Below, one piece after another: positions 17,133 through 25,125 of a stretch of 64,000 nucleotides of DNA. A program made the position numbers and the translations under genes. Source of the stretch: Paenibacillus sp. FSL R5-0623 (lineage in GTDB: Bacteria > Bacillota > Bacilli > Paenibacillales > Paenibacillaceae); the NCBI RefSeq assembly GCF_037974265.1, contig NZ_CP150233.1, forward strand, positions 2,356,001-2,420,000. Direction: 5' to 3'. Position 1 is the first letter of the stretch; each line of letters starts with the position of its first letter. The notes beneath the pieces were generated by a model that was not told where the DNA came from, ran no database searches, and saw only the letters and a program-made list of their open reading frames with translations.

Positions 17133-18146
17133 ATGAGTTTTTTTAAAAAGCTGAGAGACAGCATTGCAAGCAAAACGGAGTCGGTCACCAAACAGTTCAA
17201 GGATGGATTGGAAAAGACACGTAAAGGGTTAGTGGAAAAAGTGTCGGATCTCGTAATCCGCCGCAAAAAAATCGATGAAGAGTTTTATGAAGAACTGGAA
17301 GAGATTTTGATCGGCGCAGACGTTGGCGTGAATACAGTCATGAATCTGATCGAAGACCTGCGCGTTGAGGTGAAAAAACGCAAAATTGAGGACGCGGCTG
17401 AGTTGCAGCCTGTATTGTCCGAGAAACTGACGGATCTTCTTCGCGGTGAACAGAATAACGAATTGAAAATGAATCCGGATGGCATTACCGTCATTTTGTT
17501 TGTTGGCGTTAATGGTGTTGGTAAAACAACAACGATTGGCAAGCTGGCACATCGATTTAAACAGCAAGGTAAAAAAGTCATCATGGCAGCTGGAGATACG
17601 TTCCGTGCCGGAGCTATTGAACAGCTGGAAGTATGGGGACAACGTGCTGGTGTCGATGTGATCAAACAGCAATCTGGTTCTGATCCGGCAGCAGTTATGT
17701 ATGATGCGGTGCAGGCAGCGAAACAACGGGGTGCGGATGTTCTCCTCTGTGATACAGCAGGTCGTCTGCAAAACAAATCCAACCTGATGGACGAGCTTAA
17801 CAAGATCTATCGTGTCATTCAGCGTGAGATTCCGGATGCTCCGCATGAAGTACTGATGGTACTGGATGCAACAACAGGTCAAAATGCTTTGAACCAAGCC
17901 AAACTTTTCGGTGAGAAAAGCGGCGTAACTGGCCTTGTACTGACAAAACTGGATGGAACAGCCAAAGGGGGGATCGTTGTTGCGATCCGTCAGGAGCTGG
18001 ACTTGCCAGTGAAACTCGTTGGACTTGGTGAGAAAATTGATGATCTGCAGCAGTTTGACTCGGAGCAATTTGTGCATGCTTTGTTCGCCGGATTGATCCA
18101 GGAACAGCCAGCTGAAAGTGTTGAAGAAGAGGAAGCTAATTCCTAG
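17133..18146 (+). CDS. ftsY: Signal recognition particle receptor FtsY
   Basis: 337-residue SRP receptor GTPase that docks SRP-ribosome complexes at the membrane. It has a short basic N-terminal region (MSFFKKLRDSIASK), the four-helix N domain and the G domain, with GVNGVGKTTTIGKLA (P-loop), DTAGRLQNK and TKLDGTAKGG. It lacks the long acidic A domain of E. coli FtsY, as usual in Firmicutes. The ATG at 17133 follows TGGAGGGG. Its partner ffh is 1.5 kb downstream. Confidence 0.97.
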   Translation: MSFFKKLRDSIASKTESVTKQFKDGLEKTRKGLVEKVSDLVIRRKKIDEEFYEELEEILIGADVGVNTVMNLIEDLRVEVKKRKIEDAAELQPVLSEKLTDLLRGEQNNELKMNPDGITVILFVGVNGVGKTTTIGKLAHRFKQQGKKVIMAAGDTFRAGAIEQLEVWGQRAGVDVIKQQSGSDPAAVMYDAVQAAKQRGADVLLCDTAGRLQNKSNLMDELNKIYRVIQREIPDAPHEVLMVLDATTGQNALNQAKLFGEKSGVTGLVLTKLDGTAKGGIVVAIRQELDLPVKLVGLGEKIDDLQQFDSEQFVHALFAGLIQEQPAESVEEEEANS

Positions 18147-18186
18147 AACCATTATTAATTAGGATAAATGAATAGCGTTATGCGCA

Positions 18187-18235
18187 ATTGCCAGTGATAG
18201 ACGTGATAAGTGTCACGTGTAATGTCACTGGCAAT
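18187..18235 (+). promoter_or_regulatory. Nested inverted repeat at the haemolysin III promoter
   Basis: ATTGCCAGTGA (18187-18197) and TCACTGGCAAT (18225-18235) form a perfect 11-bp inverted repeat. Inside it ACGTGA (18201-18206) pairs with TCACGT (18213-18218). A TATAAT follows at 18241-18246, so the right arm covers the -35 to -10 interval. The placement suggests an operator; no T-run follows, so it is not an obvious ftsY terminator. Confidence 0.6.
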
Positions 18236-18293
18236 ACGTGTATAATAGAGGAATAAAGCAGGCATGTTAAAGGGTTAGAAAGGACGGTTGAAA

Positions 18294-18941
18294 ATGGCCA
18301 ATACGTATACCTATTCTCGCCGTGAAGAAGTCGCCAATGCGGTGACACATGGAATCGGCGCTGCACTCAGTGTAGCTGCACTGGTGATATTGATTGTATT
18401 TTCAAGTATGAAAGGCACGGCCTGGCATGTGGTCAGTTTCACGATCTACGGGATCACCATGCTGCTGCTCTATACAAGCTCTACACTCGTGCATGCATGG
18501 AAAGATGGAAAAGTGAAAGATTTATTTGAGATTTTCGACCATTCTTCCATATATTTGTTTATTGCCGGATCATATACTCCGCTTTTGTTTATTGCTGTTC
18601 GCGGTACACTTGGATGGACCCTGTTCGGTATAATCTGGGGAATCGCATTATTCGGCGTGATCTTTAAGGCATTTTTTACGAAAAGGTTTCTATTCATGTC
18701 CACGATTTTCTATATTGCGATGGGCTGGCTCATCGTTATTGCCTGGCAACCGCTTATGGCTGCCATTCCTACAGGCGGCATTGTGCTGCTGGTTGCTGGA
18801 GGCCTGATGTATACACTGGGTACGCTCTTTTATGTATGGCGTGGATTTCCGTACCACCATGCGATTTGGCATCTCTTTGTGCTAGCAGGCAGTATTCTTC
18901 ATTTCTTTATGGTACTGCTGTACCTGACACCACTTCGTTAG
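18294..18941 (+). CDS. Haemolysin III family (PAQR-type) membrane protein
   Basis: 215-residue protein with about seven hydrophobic segments, starting MANTYTYSRREEVANAVTHG, where the conserved E-x7-H pattern typical of the HlyIII/PAQR family is visible. Further conserved histidines are in HHAIWHLFVLAGSILHF near the C-terminus. The family is predicted to be a zinc-dependent membrane hydrolase; the haemolytic role was described for a Bacillus cereus member and cannot be assumed here. The ATG at 18294 is nine bases after AAAGGA. The gene is inserted between ftsY and ylxM, with its own promoter and terminator. Confidence 0.88.
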   Translation: MANTYTYSRREEVANAVTHGIGAALSVAALVILIVFSSMKGTAWHVVSFTIYGITMLLLYTSSTLVHAWKDGKVKDLFEIFDHSSIYLFIAGSYTPLLFIAVRGTLGWTLFGIIWGIALFGVIFKAFFTKRFLFMSTIFYIAMGWLIVIAWQPLMAAIPTGGIVLLVAGGLMYTLGTLFYVWRGFPYHHAIWHLFVLAGSILHFFMVLLYLTPLR

Positions 18942-18950
18942 AACACCATA

Positions 18951-18993
18951 AACGGATGCATCTCCACGGACTGAGACGCATTCGTTTTTTCTT
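18951..18993 (+). terminator. Intrinsic terminator after the haemolysin III gene
   Basis: AACGGATGCATCTC (18951-18964) pairs with GAGACGCATTCGTT (18973-18986) with two mismatches, followed by a T-run. Confidence 0.85.
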
Positions 18994-19119
18994 CTACATA
19001 GAGGTGGATCGCAGAGATACAGATCGAATTTGCTTGTAGTGAAAAAGGGCATAAACCACCCGTTAAACATCGAAATAACATATCATCAGAGCTGTTTTTA
19101 TTGTGACAAGTATTTTTGC

Positions 19120-19148
19120 TTGACAACCTGATTTGTTTTAGGTATTAT
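19120..19148 (+). promoter_or_regulatory. Sigma-A promoter for ylxM-ffh
   Basis: TTGACA (19120-19125) and TATTAT (19143-19148) with a 17-bp spacer, about 55 bp ahead of ylxM. Confidence 0.8.
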
Positions 19149-19203
19149 TAGGAACGTTGCAAGAGTGTAAAGTGTTTTTCCTTGACGAAGGGAGTGCCCC
19201 GAT

Positions 19204-19554
19204 GTGAGTCAAGAAAATCGGCTTGAGAAGACAAATCGGATTAACTTGCTGTTTGCTTTTTATGAATTGTTACTTACCGAGAAACAGCAGACTTTTCTAA
19301 AGTATTACTTTCATGACGATTTCTCACTTGGTGAAATTGCAGCCGAGTTTGAGATCAGCCGCCAGGCGGTATACGAGCATATCAAGCGTGCCGAACAAGT
19401 GCTGGAAAATTACGAAAGCAAGCTGGGCTTGCTGGAAAAGCATGAACGGCGTAATCGCAATCTTGAAGATTTGCAAAATGCATTGGAACGCGCAGGCGTC
19501 TCCATTGATAACAACAAACAAATACACGATATCGTTACTCAGCTTAGTGAATGA
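19204..19554 (+). CDS. ylxM: YlxM family DNA-binding protein (UPF0122)
   Basis: 116-residue protein of the UPF0122 family, almost always encoded just before ffh. A sigma-70 region 4-like helix-turn-helix is visible in FSLGEIAAEFEISRQAVYEH (about residues 40-59). The C-terminal half is charged and probably helical. The family has been proposed to modulate SRP function, with limited direct evidence. The start is a GTG at 19204 after GAAGGGAG. It is 62 bp upstream of ffh and shares its promoter. Confidence 0.9.
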   Translation: MSQENRLEKTNRINLLFAFYELLLTEKQQTFLKYYFHDDFSLGEIAAEFEISRQAVYEHIKRAEQVLENYESKLGLLEKHERRNRNLEDLQNALERAGVSIDNNKQIHDIVTQLSE

Positions 19555-19616
19555 AAATTGGCTGAGCGGAACGTATCGGTCTTGAAAACAGTATTAAAGC
19601 TTAAGGAGGTGGGATC

Positions 19617-20996
19617 ATGGCATTTGAAGGATTAACGACCCGATTACAGAATGTGTTCAGCAAGCTGCGCGGCAAAGGCAAGGTGTCTGATGAAGATGTA
19701 GCCGAGGCTATGCGCGAGGTACGTCTGGCATTGCTCGAAGCGGATGTAAACTTCAAAGTGGTCAAGGAATTCATCGCCAAGGTGAAAGAGAAGGCTGTTG
19801 GCAAAGAAGTGATGGAGAGCTTCACGCCAGGAATGGTCATCATCGACATCGTTAACAAGGAACTAACGGATTTGATGGGTGGAAGCCAAGCGAAACTGGC
19901 TAAAGCGAACAAACCGCCTACGGTGCTGATGATGGTTGGTTTGCAGGGTGCTGGTAAAACAACCACATCCGGTAAATTGGCTAAAATGCTGCAAAAGCAA
20001 AACAGCAGACCATTGCTTGTTGCAGGAGATATTTATCGTCCGGCAGCGATCAAACAGTTGCAAGTACTTGGTGAGCAGATCAAAGCGCCGGTATTCACAC
20101 TGGGAGATCAGACAAGCCCTGTTGAGATCGCACGTCAAGGTCTTCAACATGCCAAAGATAACGGTAATGACTATGTTATTATCGATACAGCTGGACGTCT
20201 GCATGTTGATGAAGAACTGATGGAAGAACTTCGCCAGATTCACAGCGTAGTGAATCCGGATGAAGTACTGCTTGTCGTAGACAGCATGACAGGTCAGGAT
20301 GCGGTTAACGTAGCAGAACACTTTAACCAGCAGCTTAGTCTGACAGGGGTTGTCCTGACCAAGCTGGATGGAGATACTCGTGGTGGTGCTGCGCTTTCCG
20401 TCAAAGCAGTTACGGGTTGTCCAATCAAGTTTGCTTCCCTTGGAGAGAAACTTGACGCTTTAGAGCCGTTCCACCCGGAACGTATGGCTTCACGGATCCT
20501 CGGTATGGGTGATATGTTATCTCTGATTGAGAAAGCACAATTAAACATTGATACCGATAAAGCCAAGGAAATGGAACGGAAGATGCGTAATGCAGAATTC
20601 ACGTTTGAAGATTTTCTGGAGCAGATGGATCAAGTGAAAAAGCTGGGACCAATCGATCAGATCATGGATATGATCCCCGGCATGGGCAAGATGAAACAAG
20701 CCAAGGATCTGAAGGTTGATGATAAACAGATGGGCCGGATCGAAGCGATCGTTTACTCAATGACGACCGAAGAGAAACGTAACCCGGACATGATCAACCA
20801 TAGCCGCCGGAAGCGTATTGCTACCGGAAGCGGAACATCTCTGGCTGAAGTAAATCGTCTGATCAAGCAATTTGATGAGATGCGCCGCATGATGAAACAG
20901 TTCTCGGATATGATGGGACCTAAAGGCGGCGGTAAAAATAAAGCGATGAAGCAGCTTAAAGGTATGGGTAAAGGAATGAAGTTTCCTTTCCGTTGA
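19617..20996 (+). CDS. ffh: Signal recognition particle protein Ffh (SRP54)
   Basis: 459-residue GTPase that binds signal peptides of nascent chains together with the 4.5S/scRNA. N domain, then G domain with GLQGAGKTTTSGKLA (P-loop), DTAGRLHVDEEL and TKLDGDTRGGAAL, then a methionine-rich M domain (about 300-459, with PGMGKMKQ and MRRMMKQFSDMMG) that forms the signal-peptide groove. The ATG at 19617 follows AAGGAGGTGGG. It is followed by rpsP with a 53-bp gap, as in B. subtilis. Confidence 0.98.
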   Translation: MAFEGLTTRLQNVFSKLRGKGKVSDEDVAEAMREVRLALLEADVNFKVVKEFIAKVKEKAVGKEVMESFTPGMVIIDIVNKELTDLMGGSQAKLAKANKPPTVLMMVGLQGAGKTTTSGKLAKMLQKQNSRPLLVAGDIYRPAAIKQLQVLGEQIKAPVFTLGDQTSPVEIARQGLQHAKDNGNDYVIIDTAGRLHVDEELMEELRQIHSVVNPDEVLLVVDSMTGQDAVNVAEHFNQQLSLTGVVLTKLDGDTRGGAALSVKAVTGCPIKFASLGEKLDALEPFHPERMASRILGMGDMLSLIEKAQLNIDTDKAKEMERKMRNAEFTFEDFLEQMDQVKKLGPIDQIMDMIPGMGKMKQAKDLKVDDKQMGRIEAIVYSMTTEEKRNPDMINHSRRKRIATGSGTSLAEVNRLIKQFDEMRRMMKQFSDMMGPKGGGKNKAMKQLKGMGKGMKFPFR

Positions 20997-21049
20997 TTTA
21001 AGCGAAGCTGGATCATATACAGATTTCATTGAAGGAGGTGAATTTTCAA

Positions 21050-21322
21050 ATGGCAGTTCGTATTCGTCTGAAACGTATGGGTGCTCACAAAGCTCCTTTC
21101 TACCGCGTAGTGGTATCGGATTCCCGTTCCCCACGTGACGGTCGTTTTATCGAGGAGATCGGTTACTACAACCCGGTTGAACAACCGGCTGTTGTTAAGA
21201 TCGATGAAGATAAAGCATTGGCATGGCTTCAAAACGGTGCACAAGCATCTGACACTGTCCGCAACTTGCTTAGCAAAGCGGGCGTGATGAAGAAGTTCCA
21301 CGAGTCTAAATTATCTAAATAA
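21050..21322 (+). CDS. rpsP: Small ribosomal subunit protein bS16
   Basis: 90 residues, beginning [19 protein letters not shown], the diagnostic S16 N-terminus. The ATG at 21050 follows GAAGGAGGTG by nine bases. A longer open frame to 21029 includes the ribosome site itself and is rejected. It sits in the classic ffh-rpsP-khpA-rimM-trmD order. Confidence 0.98.
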   Translation: MAVRIRLKRMGAHKAPFYRVVVSDSRSPRDGRFIEEIGYYNPVEQPAVVKIDEDKALAWLQNGAQASDTVRNLLSKAGVMKKFHESKLSK

Positions 21323-21345
21323 AGTGCTGATTCGGAGGGTCATCT

Positions 21346-21576
21346 ATGGAAGAATTAGTAAGCATAATTGCTAAGGCTTTAGTCGATCATCCGGAAGATG
21401 TGACGGTTCGGACGGTTGAGAAAGACCGGCTTGTCGTTTATGAGTTAACCGTTCATCCTGACGATGTCGGGAAGGTAATTGGTAAACAAGGACGAATCGC
21501 GAAATCACTTCGTACGGTCGTCACATCAGCAGCAGTTAAGATGGATAAACGGGTTACCGTTGATATCATATCTTAA
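21346..21576 (+). CDS. khpA: KH domain RNA-binding protein KhpA (YlqC)
   Basis: 76-residue single KH domain protein. The GxxG loop is seen in VIGKQGRIAKSLRTV (about residues 44-58). KhpA, often with KhpB/Jag, binds RNA and influences cell size and sRNA function in several Firmicutes. It begins 23 bp after rpsP with a GGAGGG site, and a terminator-like hairpin follows it. Confidence 0.93.
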   Translation: MEELVSIIAKALVDHPEDVTVRTVEKDRLVVYELTVHPDDVGKVIGKQGRIAKSLRTVVTSAAVKMDKRVTVDIIS

Positions 21577-21583
21577 AGATATA

Positions 21584-21621
21584 CGAAAGGGGGTTAGGAT
21601 GCATGTCCTAGCCCCTTTTCG
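21584..21621 (+). terminator. Hairpin after khpA
   Basis: CGAAAGGGGGTTAGGA (21584-21599) pairs with TCCTAGCCCCTTTTCG (21606-21621) with two wobble or mismatched positions. The U-tract is poor, so termination may be partial and rimM-trmD could still be reached. Confidence 0.65.
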
Positions 21622-21718
21622 TGCATGCTGAACTTAATAGGTTGGATTAGATATTGAATTAAAATATTTTTGGGTATGAGTGACTTCGGAGCAGTGTAGG
21701 GGACGGGATCGATTCTGG

Positions 21719-21803
21719 AGAAGCGTTAGCGTTCGCCTTTATCACCTCATTTTCACCATTTAAATTAAGTTCGAAAAATGAGGGGGTAACAGCGATCGAA
21801 AGA
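21719..21803 (+). ncRNA. Structured intergenic element, copy B (unnamed RNA-like repeat)
   Basis: It shares blocks AGAAGCG, AGCGTTCGCCT, ATCACC (21741-21746) and TAACAGCGATCG (to 21798) with copy A at 9,782-9,902. The stem CCTCATTTT (21745-21753) with AAAATGAGG (21775-21783) differs in sequence from the stem in copy A but is fully paired and identically spaced: 58 bases from ATCACC to GCGATCG in both, with a 21-base loop. It lies in the 301-bp gap between khpA and rimM. Confidence 0.6.
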
Positions 21804-21877
21804 ACGAACCGTCGCCGGAACGACCATACGAGAGTCGAAGTAGCAGTTTAGTTTGATTTAATTTCGTAGGAGGAAAT

Positions 21878-22390
21878 ATGGCAGAGTTTATGAATGTAGG
21901 TAAAATCGTCAATACGCATGGAATTCGCGGTGAGGTGAGAATCATGCCTATAACCGATTTCCCAGAAGTGCGTTTCGCGAAAAATGCAGAGTTGTTTTTC
22001 TTTACCCCAGATAATCATCCAGTCATAGTTAACGTGGAATCTGCACGTTTGCATAAGAATATGTATATTCTTCGTCTGAAAGAGTATGGCAATATTAATG
22101 AAGTAGAGAAGTTTAAGGGCGGCATGGCCAAAGTGTTAAAAGAGAATCTGGCTGAATTGGAGGAAGGTGAATACTACTTCCATCAAATCGTTGGGTGTTC
22201 GGTTATCACCGAAGAGGGTGAAACGCTTGGAACCATCTCTGAAATTTTGACTCCGGGTGCCAATGATGTATGGGTTGTCAAAACACCAGCAGGTAAAGAA
22301 GTGCTGATTCCCGTTATTGATGATGTAGTACTTGATGTGGACATCGAACAGCAGCAAGTGAAGATTCACCTGATGGAAGGGCTGCTGTAA
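21878..22390 (+). CDS. rimM: Ribosome maturation factor RimM
   Basis: 170-residue 16S rRNA processing factor that acts on the 30S head with S19. N-terminal RimM domain begins [20 protein letters not shown]-terminal PRC-barrel carries [17 protein letters not shown] and [10 protein letters not shown], the segments conserved in the family. The ATG at 21878 follows GTAGGAGGAAAT. It is separated from trmD by one base, indicating translational coupling. The 301-bp gap before it holds the khpA hairpin and structured element B. Confidence 0.96.
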   Translation: MAEFMNVGKIVNTHGIRGEVRIMPITDFPEVRFAKNAELFFFTPDNHPVIVNVESARLHKNMYILRLKEYGNINEVEKFKGGMAKVLKENLAELEEGEYYFHQIVGCSVITEEGETLGTISEILTPGANDVWVVKTPAGKEVLIPVIDDVVLDVDIEQQQVKIHLMEGLL

Positions 22391-22391
22391 C

Positions 22392-23159
22392 ATGAAAGTG
22401 GATGTATTAACACTATTCCCGGAGATGTTTGACGGTGTATTCGGAGCAAGCATTTTGGGGAAAGCCCAAACGAAGGGGCTGGTGTCCCTCGGTGCAACCA
22501 ACTTCCGTAATTATGCGACCAATAAACATAATACAGTCGATGATGCTCCATACGGCGGAGGCGGAGGTATGGTGCTGAAACCAGACCCGATCTTTGCTGC
22601 TGTAGAAGATGTTCTGGAGCAACGCGGAGAAGCCTCGGCAACGATGAAAGCTCCACGTATCATTCTAATGTGTCCGCAAGGTGAGACGTTTACACAGAAA
22701 AAAGCAGAAGAACTTGTGCAGGAAGATCATCTGATTTTTATATGTGGACATTATGAAGGTTACGATGAGCGAATTCGCGAATTTCTCGTGACGGATGAAC
22801 TATCCATTGGTGATTACGTACTCACGGGTGGGGAGTTACCTGCTATGGTTGCGATCGACAGTATCGTACGTCTTATCCCCGGAGTGCTTGGCAATGAGAC
22901 AAGTGCTGTGACGGATTCATTCAGTACTGGACTACTCGAATATCCACACTACACACGTCCACCCGAGTTTAGGGGCATGAAAGTACCGGATATGCTGTTG
23001 TCGGGACATCATCTGAACATTGAGGCATGGCGCAGAGAACAGTCGTTGCTTCGTACGCTGGAGCGCAGACCGGAGATGTTGGATACGGCCGATTTGACGG
23101 ATAAAGAACGTATTTGGTTGAAAAAGATACGCTCAGACCTTAAACATAACACAGAGTAA
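22392..23159 (+). CDS. trmD: tRNA (guanine37-N1)-methyltransferase TrmD
   Basis: 255-residue SPOUT methyltransferase that makes m1G37 in tRNAs and prevents +1 frameshifting. It starts [15 protein letters not shown]. The AdoMet knot motifs appear as [26 protein letters not shown] and [13 protein letters not shown]. It begins one base after the rimM stop. In B. subtilis rplS follows directly, but here a terminator and three unrelated genes intervene. Confidence 0.98.
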   Translation: MKVDVLTLFPEMFDGVFGASILGKAQTKGLVSLGATNFRNYATNKHNTVDDAPYGGGGGMVLKPDPIFAAVEDVLEQRGEASATMKAPRIILMCPQGETFTQKKAEELVQEDHLIFICGHYEGYDERIREFLVTDELSIGDYVLTGGELPAMVAIDSIVRLIPGVLGNETSAVTDSFSTGLLEYPHYTRPPEFRGMKVPDMLLSGHHLNIEAWRREQSLLRTLERRPEMLDTADLTDKERIWLKKIRSDLKHNTE

Positions 23160-23209
23160 GTATATGTATCGTATAAACACGTAAATATTATTTTCCAAAG
23201 TTCGAAAGG

Positions 23210-23240
23210 GCCTACCTTGATACTAAAGGTTGGCTTTTTT
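23210..23240 (+). terminator. Intrinsic terminator after trmD
   Basis: GCCTACCTT (23210-23218) pairs with AAGGTTGGC (23226-23234) with one wobble position, followed by six T. It ends the ffh-trmD transcription unit. Confidence 0.88.
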
Positions 23241-23345
23241 GTGTACATTGAAAAGAATACTGGATTTTCATTAGTATATTTTATAAAATACAAGTATAAA
23301 TAATGAAACTAAGTTTCATCAAATGAAACAAAAGGCGGTGTATGA

Positions 23346-23720
23346 ATGACTTACAATATTATTGGTCTTGATCATATTCAGCTCGCAGCACCTGAAGCTT
23401 GTGAAGCGGAGGCACGTCATTTTTTCAATAAAGTACTGGGCTGGACGGAGATTCCCAAACCTGAAATTCTGAGAAAACGGGGTGGTGTATGGTTCGAGTG
23501 TGGCAGACACCAAGTGCATATTGGCGTACAAAAAGATTTTATTCCCGCTACAAAAGCTCATCCGGCATTTCATGTACAACATTTGGATCAGTTGCGTGAT
23601 CATCTCATTCATAACCAAATTCATATTGTCGATGACGAAGCAAGGGCAGATGAAGGTGTAAGACGTTTCTATATAAATGATCCTTTTGGCAATCGCCTTG
23701 AGTTTTTAGAGTGGGTTTAA
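23346..23720 (+). CDS. VOC (glyoxalase/bleomycin-resistance) superfamily protein
   Basis: 124-residue single VOC-fold protein. It starts with LDHIQLAAPEACEAEARHF, the first beta-alpha-beta unit with the first metal-ligand His. A second candidate His is in RHQVHIGVQKDF, and the C-terminal NDPFGNRLEFLEWV contains the usual Glu ligand. Substrate is unknown: the superfamily covers glyoxalases, dioxygenases and resistance proteins. It lies behind the trmD terminator on an AT-rich leader and is part of the three-gene insertion between trmD and rplS. Confidence 0.85.
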   Translation: MTYNIIGLDHIQLAAPEACEAEARHFFNKVLGWTEIPKPEILRKRGGVWFECGRHQVHIGVQKDFIPATKAHPAFHVQHLDQLRDHLIHNQIHIVDDEARADEGVRRFYINDPFGNRLEFLEWV

Positions 23721-23753
23721 AATCATTTGTTTAAATCGTTTAATTACGCAGGC

Positions 23754-23782
23754 ACTTTTTTGCAGCTTTGAACTTTTTTGCA
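23754..23782 (+). repeat. Pair of direct repeats upstream of the FG-GAP gene
   Basis: ACTTTTTTGCA occurs at 23754-23764 and again at 23772-23782, an 18-bp period, about 95-120 bp before the next gene. It could be a tandem regulator site; no palindrome is present. No clear promoter was found in this gap. Confidence 0.45.
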
Positions 23783-23874
23783 TGACCACATAATAGGGTT
23801 GTAAAAATAAGGGGTTTTCTTTATGGTGAACTCAGCTGGATTTGAATAACAACGATAAGCCGAGGAGGAAGATG

Positions 23875-25122
23875 ATGAGCAATCAGCCTTATGAAATCGC
23901 CAGAGTAGATATTAGCCAAGCCGGAGAACGCTGCAAAATGGTTTTGGGAGATCTGAATGGGGACGGCAGACTTGAGATGTTGCTGGTACAGGCAGATGGG
24001 GGTATAGACGATCGGTATGTTCCGCATCAGGTATGTTGTTTGACTGCGTTTGATCTGGAAGGAACATTACTATGGCAGGTAGGAACTCCCGATCCCGATG
24101 CAGGTGGTCCGGGTTCAGACTATCCCGCTCAGGTCGCAGATTGGGATGGAGATGGAAATAATGAAGTATTGTGTGTGATGGACAAACAATTTCTCGTATT
24201 GGATGGCCGGACCGGAGCGATCAAAGAAACACGTGATCTGCCAGGTGATGAAGCACATGACTGTATTATTCTCGCCAATCTGACGGGTAACCAGCAGAGA
24301 ATGGACATTATACTGAAAGACCGTTATAAGACGTTATGGGCACTTGACCATGATTTTAATTTGTTATGGAAGCATGAAGGGAATCCAGGACATTTTCCAT
24401 GGGTATATGATATCGATGGAGATGGGAAAGATGAAGTGATGGCCGGATATGACATGCTGGATCATGATGGGACATTATTATGGTCTTGTCATAATCTCGA
24501 TGATCATGCTGACTGTATATGGTTTGGAGACGTTGACGGTGATGGGGAAGTTGAGGTTGTTATCGGTGGCAGTGTTACGGTCATGATGGACCGCTATGGT
24601 AATGAGAAGTGGCGTTATGAAGATTCAATTGAATCACAGCATATTGCGTTAGGCCATTTTTGTACTGGAATGGAAGGTTTACAGATTGCAGGTCTGGACC
24701 GGATTGTCCGGGGGGATGAGCATGGTAAGGATGGAATGTTCATGCTGGATAGCGCTGGTAAAGAAATATGGAAAGAAAACCGCACAACTCGGGGCTGGTT
24801 AACCATTATAGAGCCTGTGTGTAACTGGGATGAGGGTGGACTCGATTATATGTTGGCATATCGCCGAGGTGGAGATGTGTTGCCTTCTTTGGTGGATGGA
24901 AATATGAAAACGGTTACTGAATTCCCGAAAGAGGGATATGCGGTGCATGCAGACCTGGTTCAGACGGGGAAAGAACAGATCATCATTTATGACGCAGAGG
25001 AAGCAGTGATTTATTCCAGTTCTCCGATGGCTTTATCACTTACCGATGCAAAAAGAGCCAAGCCACAGCTCAAAAGGCTGTATAGCTCGACTCTGTATCC
25101 AGGCGGTGAAGTTAAACTCTAG
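23875..25122 (+). CDS. FG-GAP/VCBS-type beta-propeller-like protein, function unknown
   Basis: 415-residue protein with four calcium-loop motifs of the FG-GAP type: GDLNGDGRLE (25-34), ADWDGDGNNE (88-97), YDIDGDGKDE (near 180) and GDVDGDGEVE (near 220). Alternating Trp-rich strands such as GTLLWQV and GTLLWSC suggest a propeller, as in integrin-alpha-like and rhamnogalacturonan-lyase-like proteins. There is no signal peptide or membrane segment, unusual for this fold in bacteria. I place the start at ATG 23875, six bases after AGGAGG. It ends three bases from the convergent deacetylase gene. I cannot assign a reaction. Confidence 0.7.
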   Translation: MSNQPYEIARVDISQAGERCKMVLGDLNGDGRLEMLLVQADGGIDDRYVPHQVCCLTAFDLEGTLLWQVGTPDPDAGGPGSDYPAQVADWDGDGNNEVLCVMDKQFLVLDGRTGAIKETRDLPGDEAHDCIILANLTGNQQRMDIILKDRYKTLWALDHDFNLLWKHEGNPGHFPWVYDIDGDGKDEVMAGYDMLDHDGTLLWSCHNLDDHADCIWFGDVDGDGEVEVVIGGSVTVMMDRYGNEKWRYEDSIESQHIALGHFCTGMEGLQIAGLDRIVRGDEHGKDGMFMLDSAGKEIWKENRTTRGWLTIIEPVCNWDEGGLDYMLAYRRGGDVLPSLVDGNMKTVTEFPKEGYAVHADLVQTGKEQIIIYDAEEAVIYSSSPMALSLTDAKRAKPQLKRLYSSTLYPGGEVKL

Positions 25123-25125
25123 GTT

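Noticed and set aside
17229..18152. Minus-strand open frame of 307 codons
   Set aside because: Antisense to ftsY; His/Cys/Phe-rich translation typical of a shadow frame.
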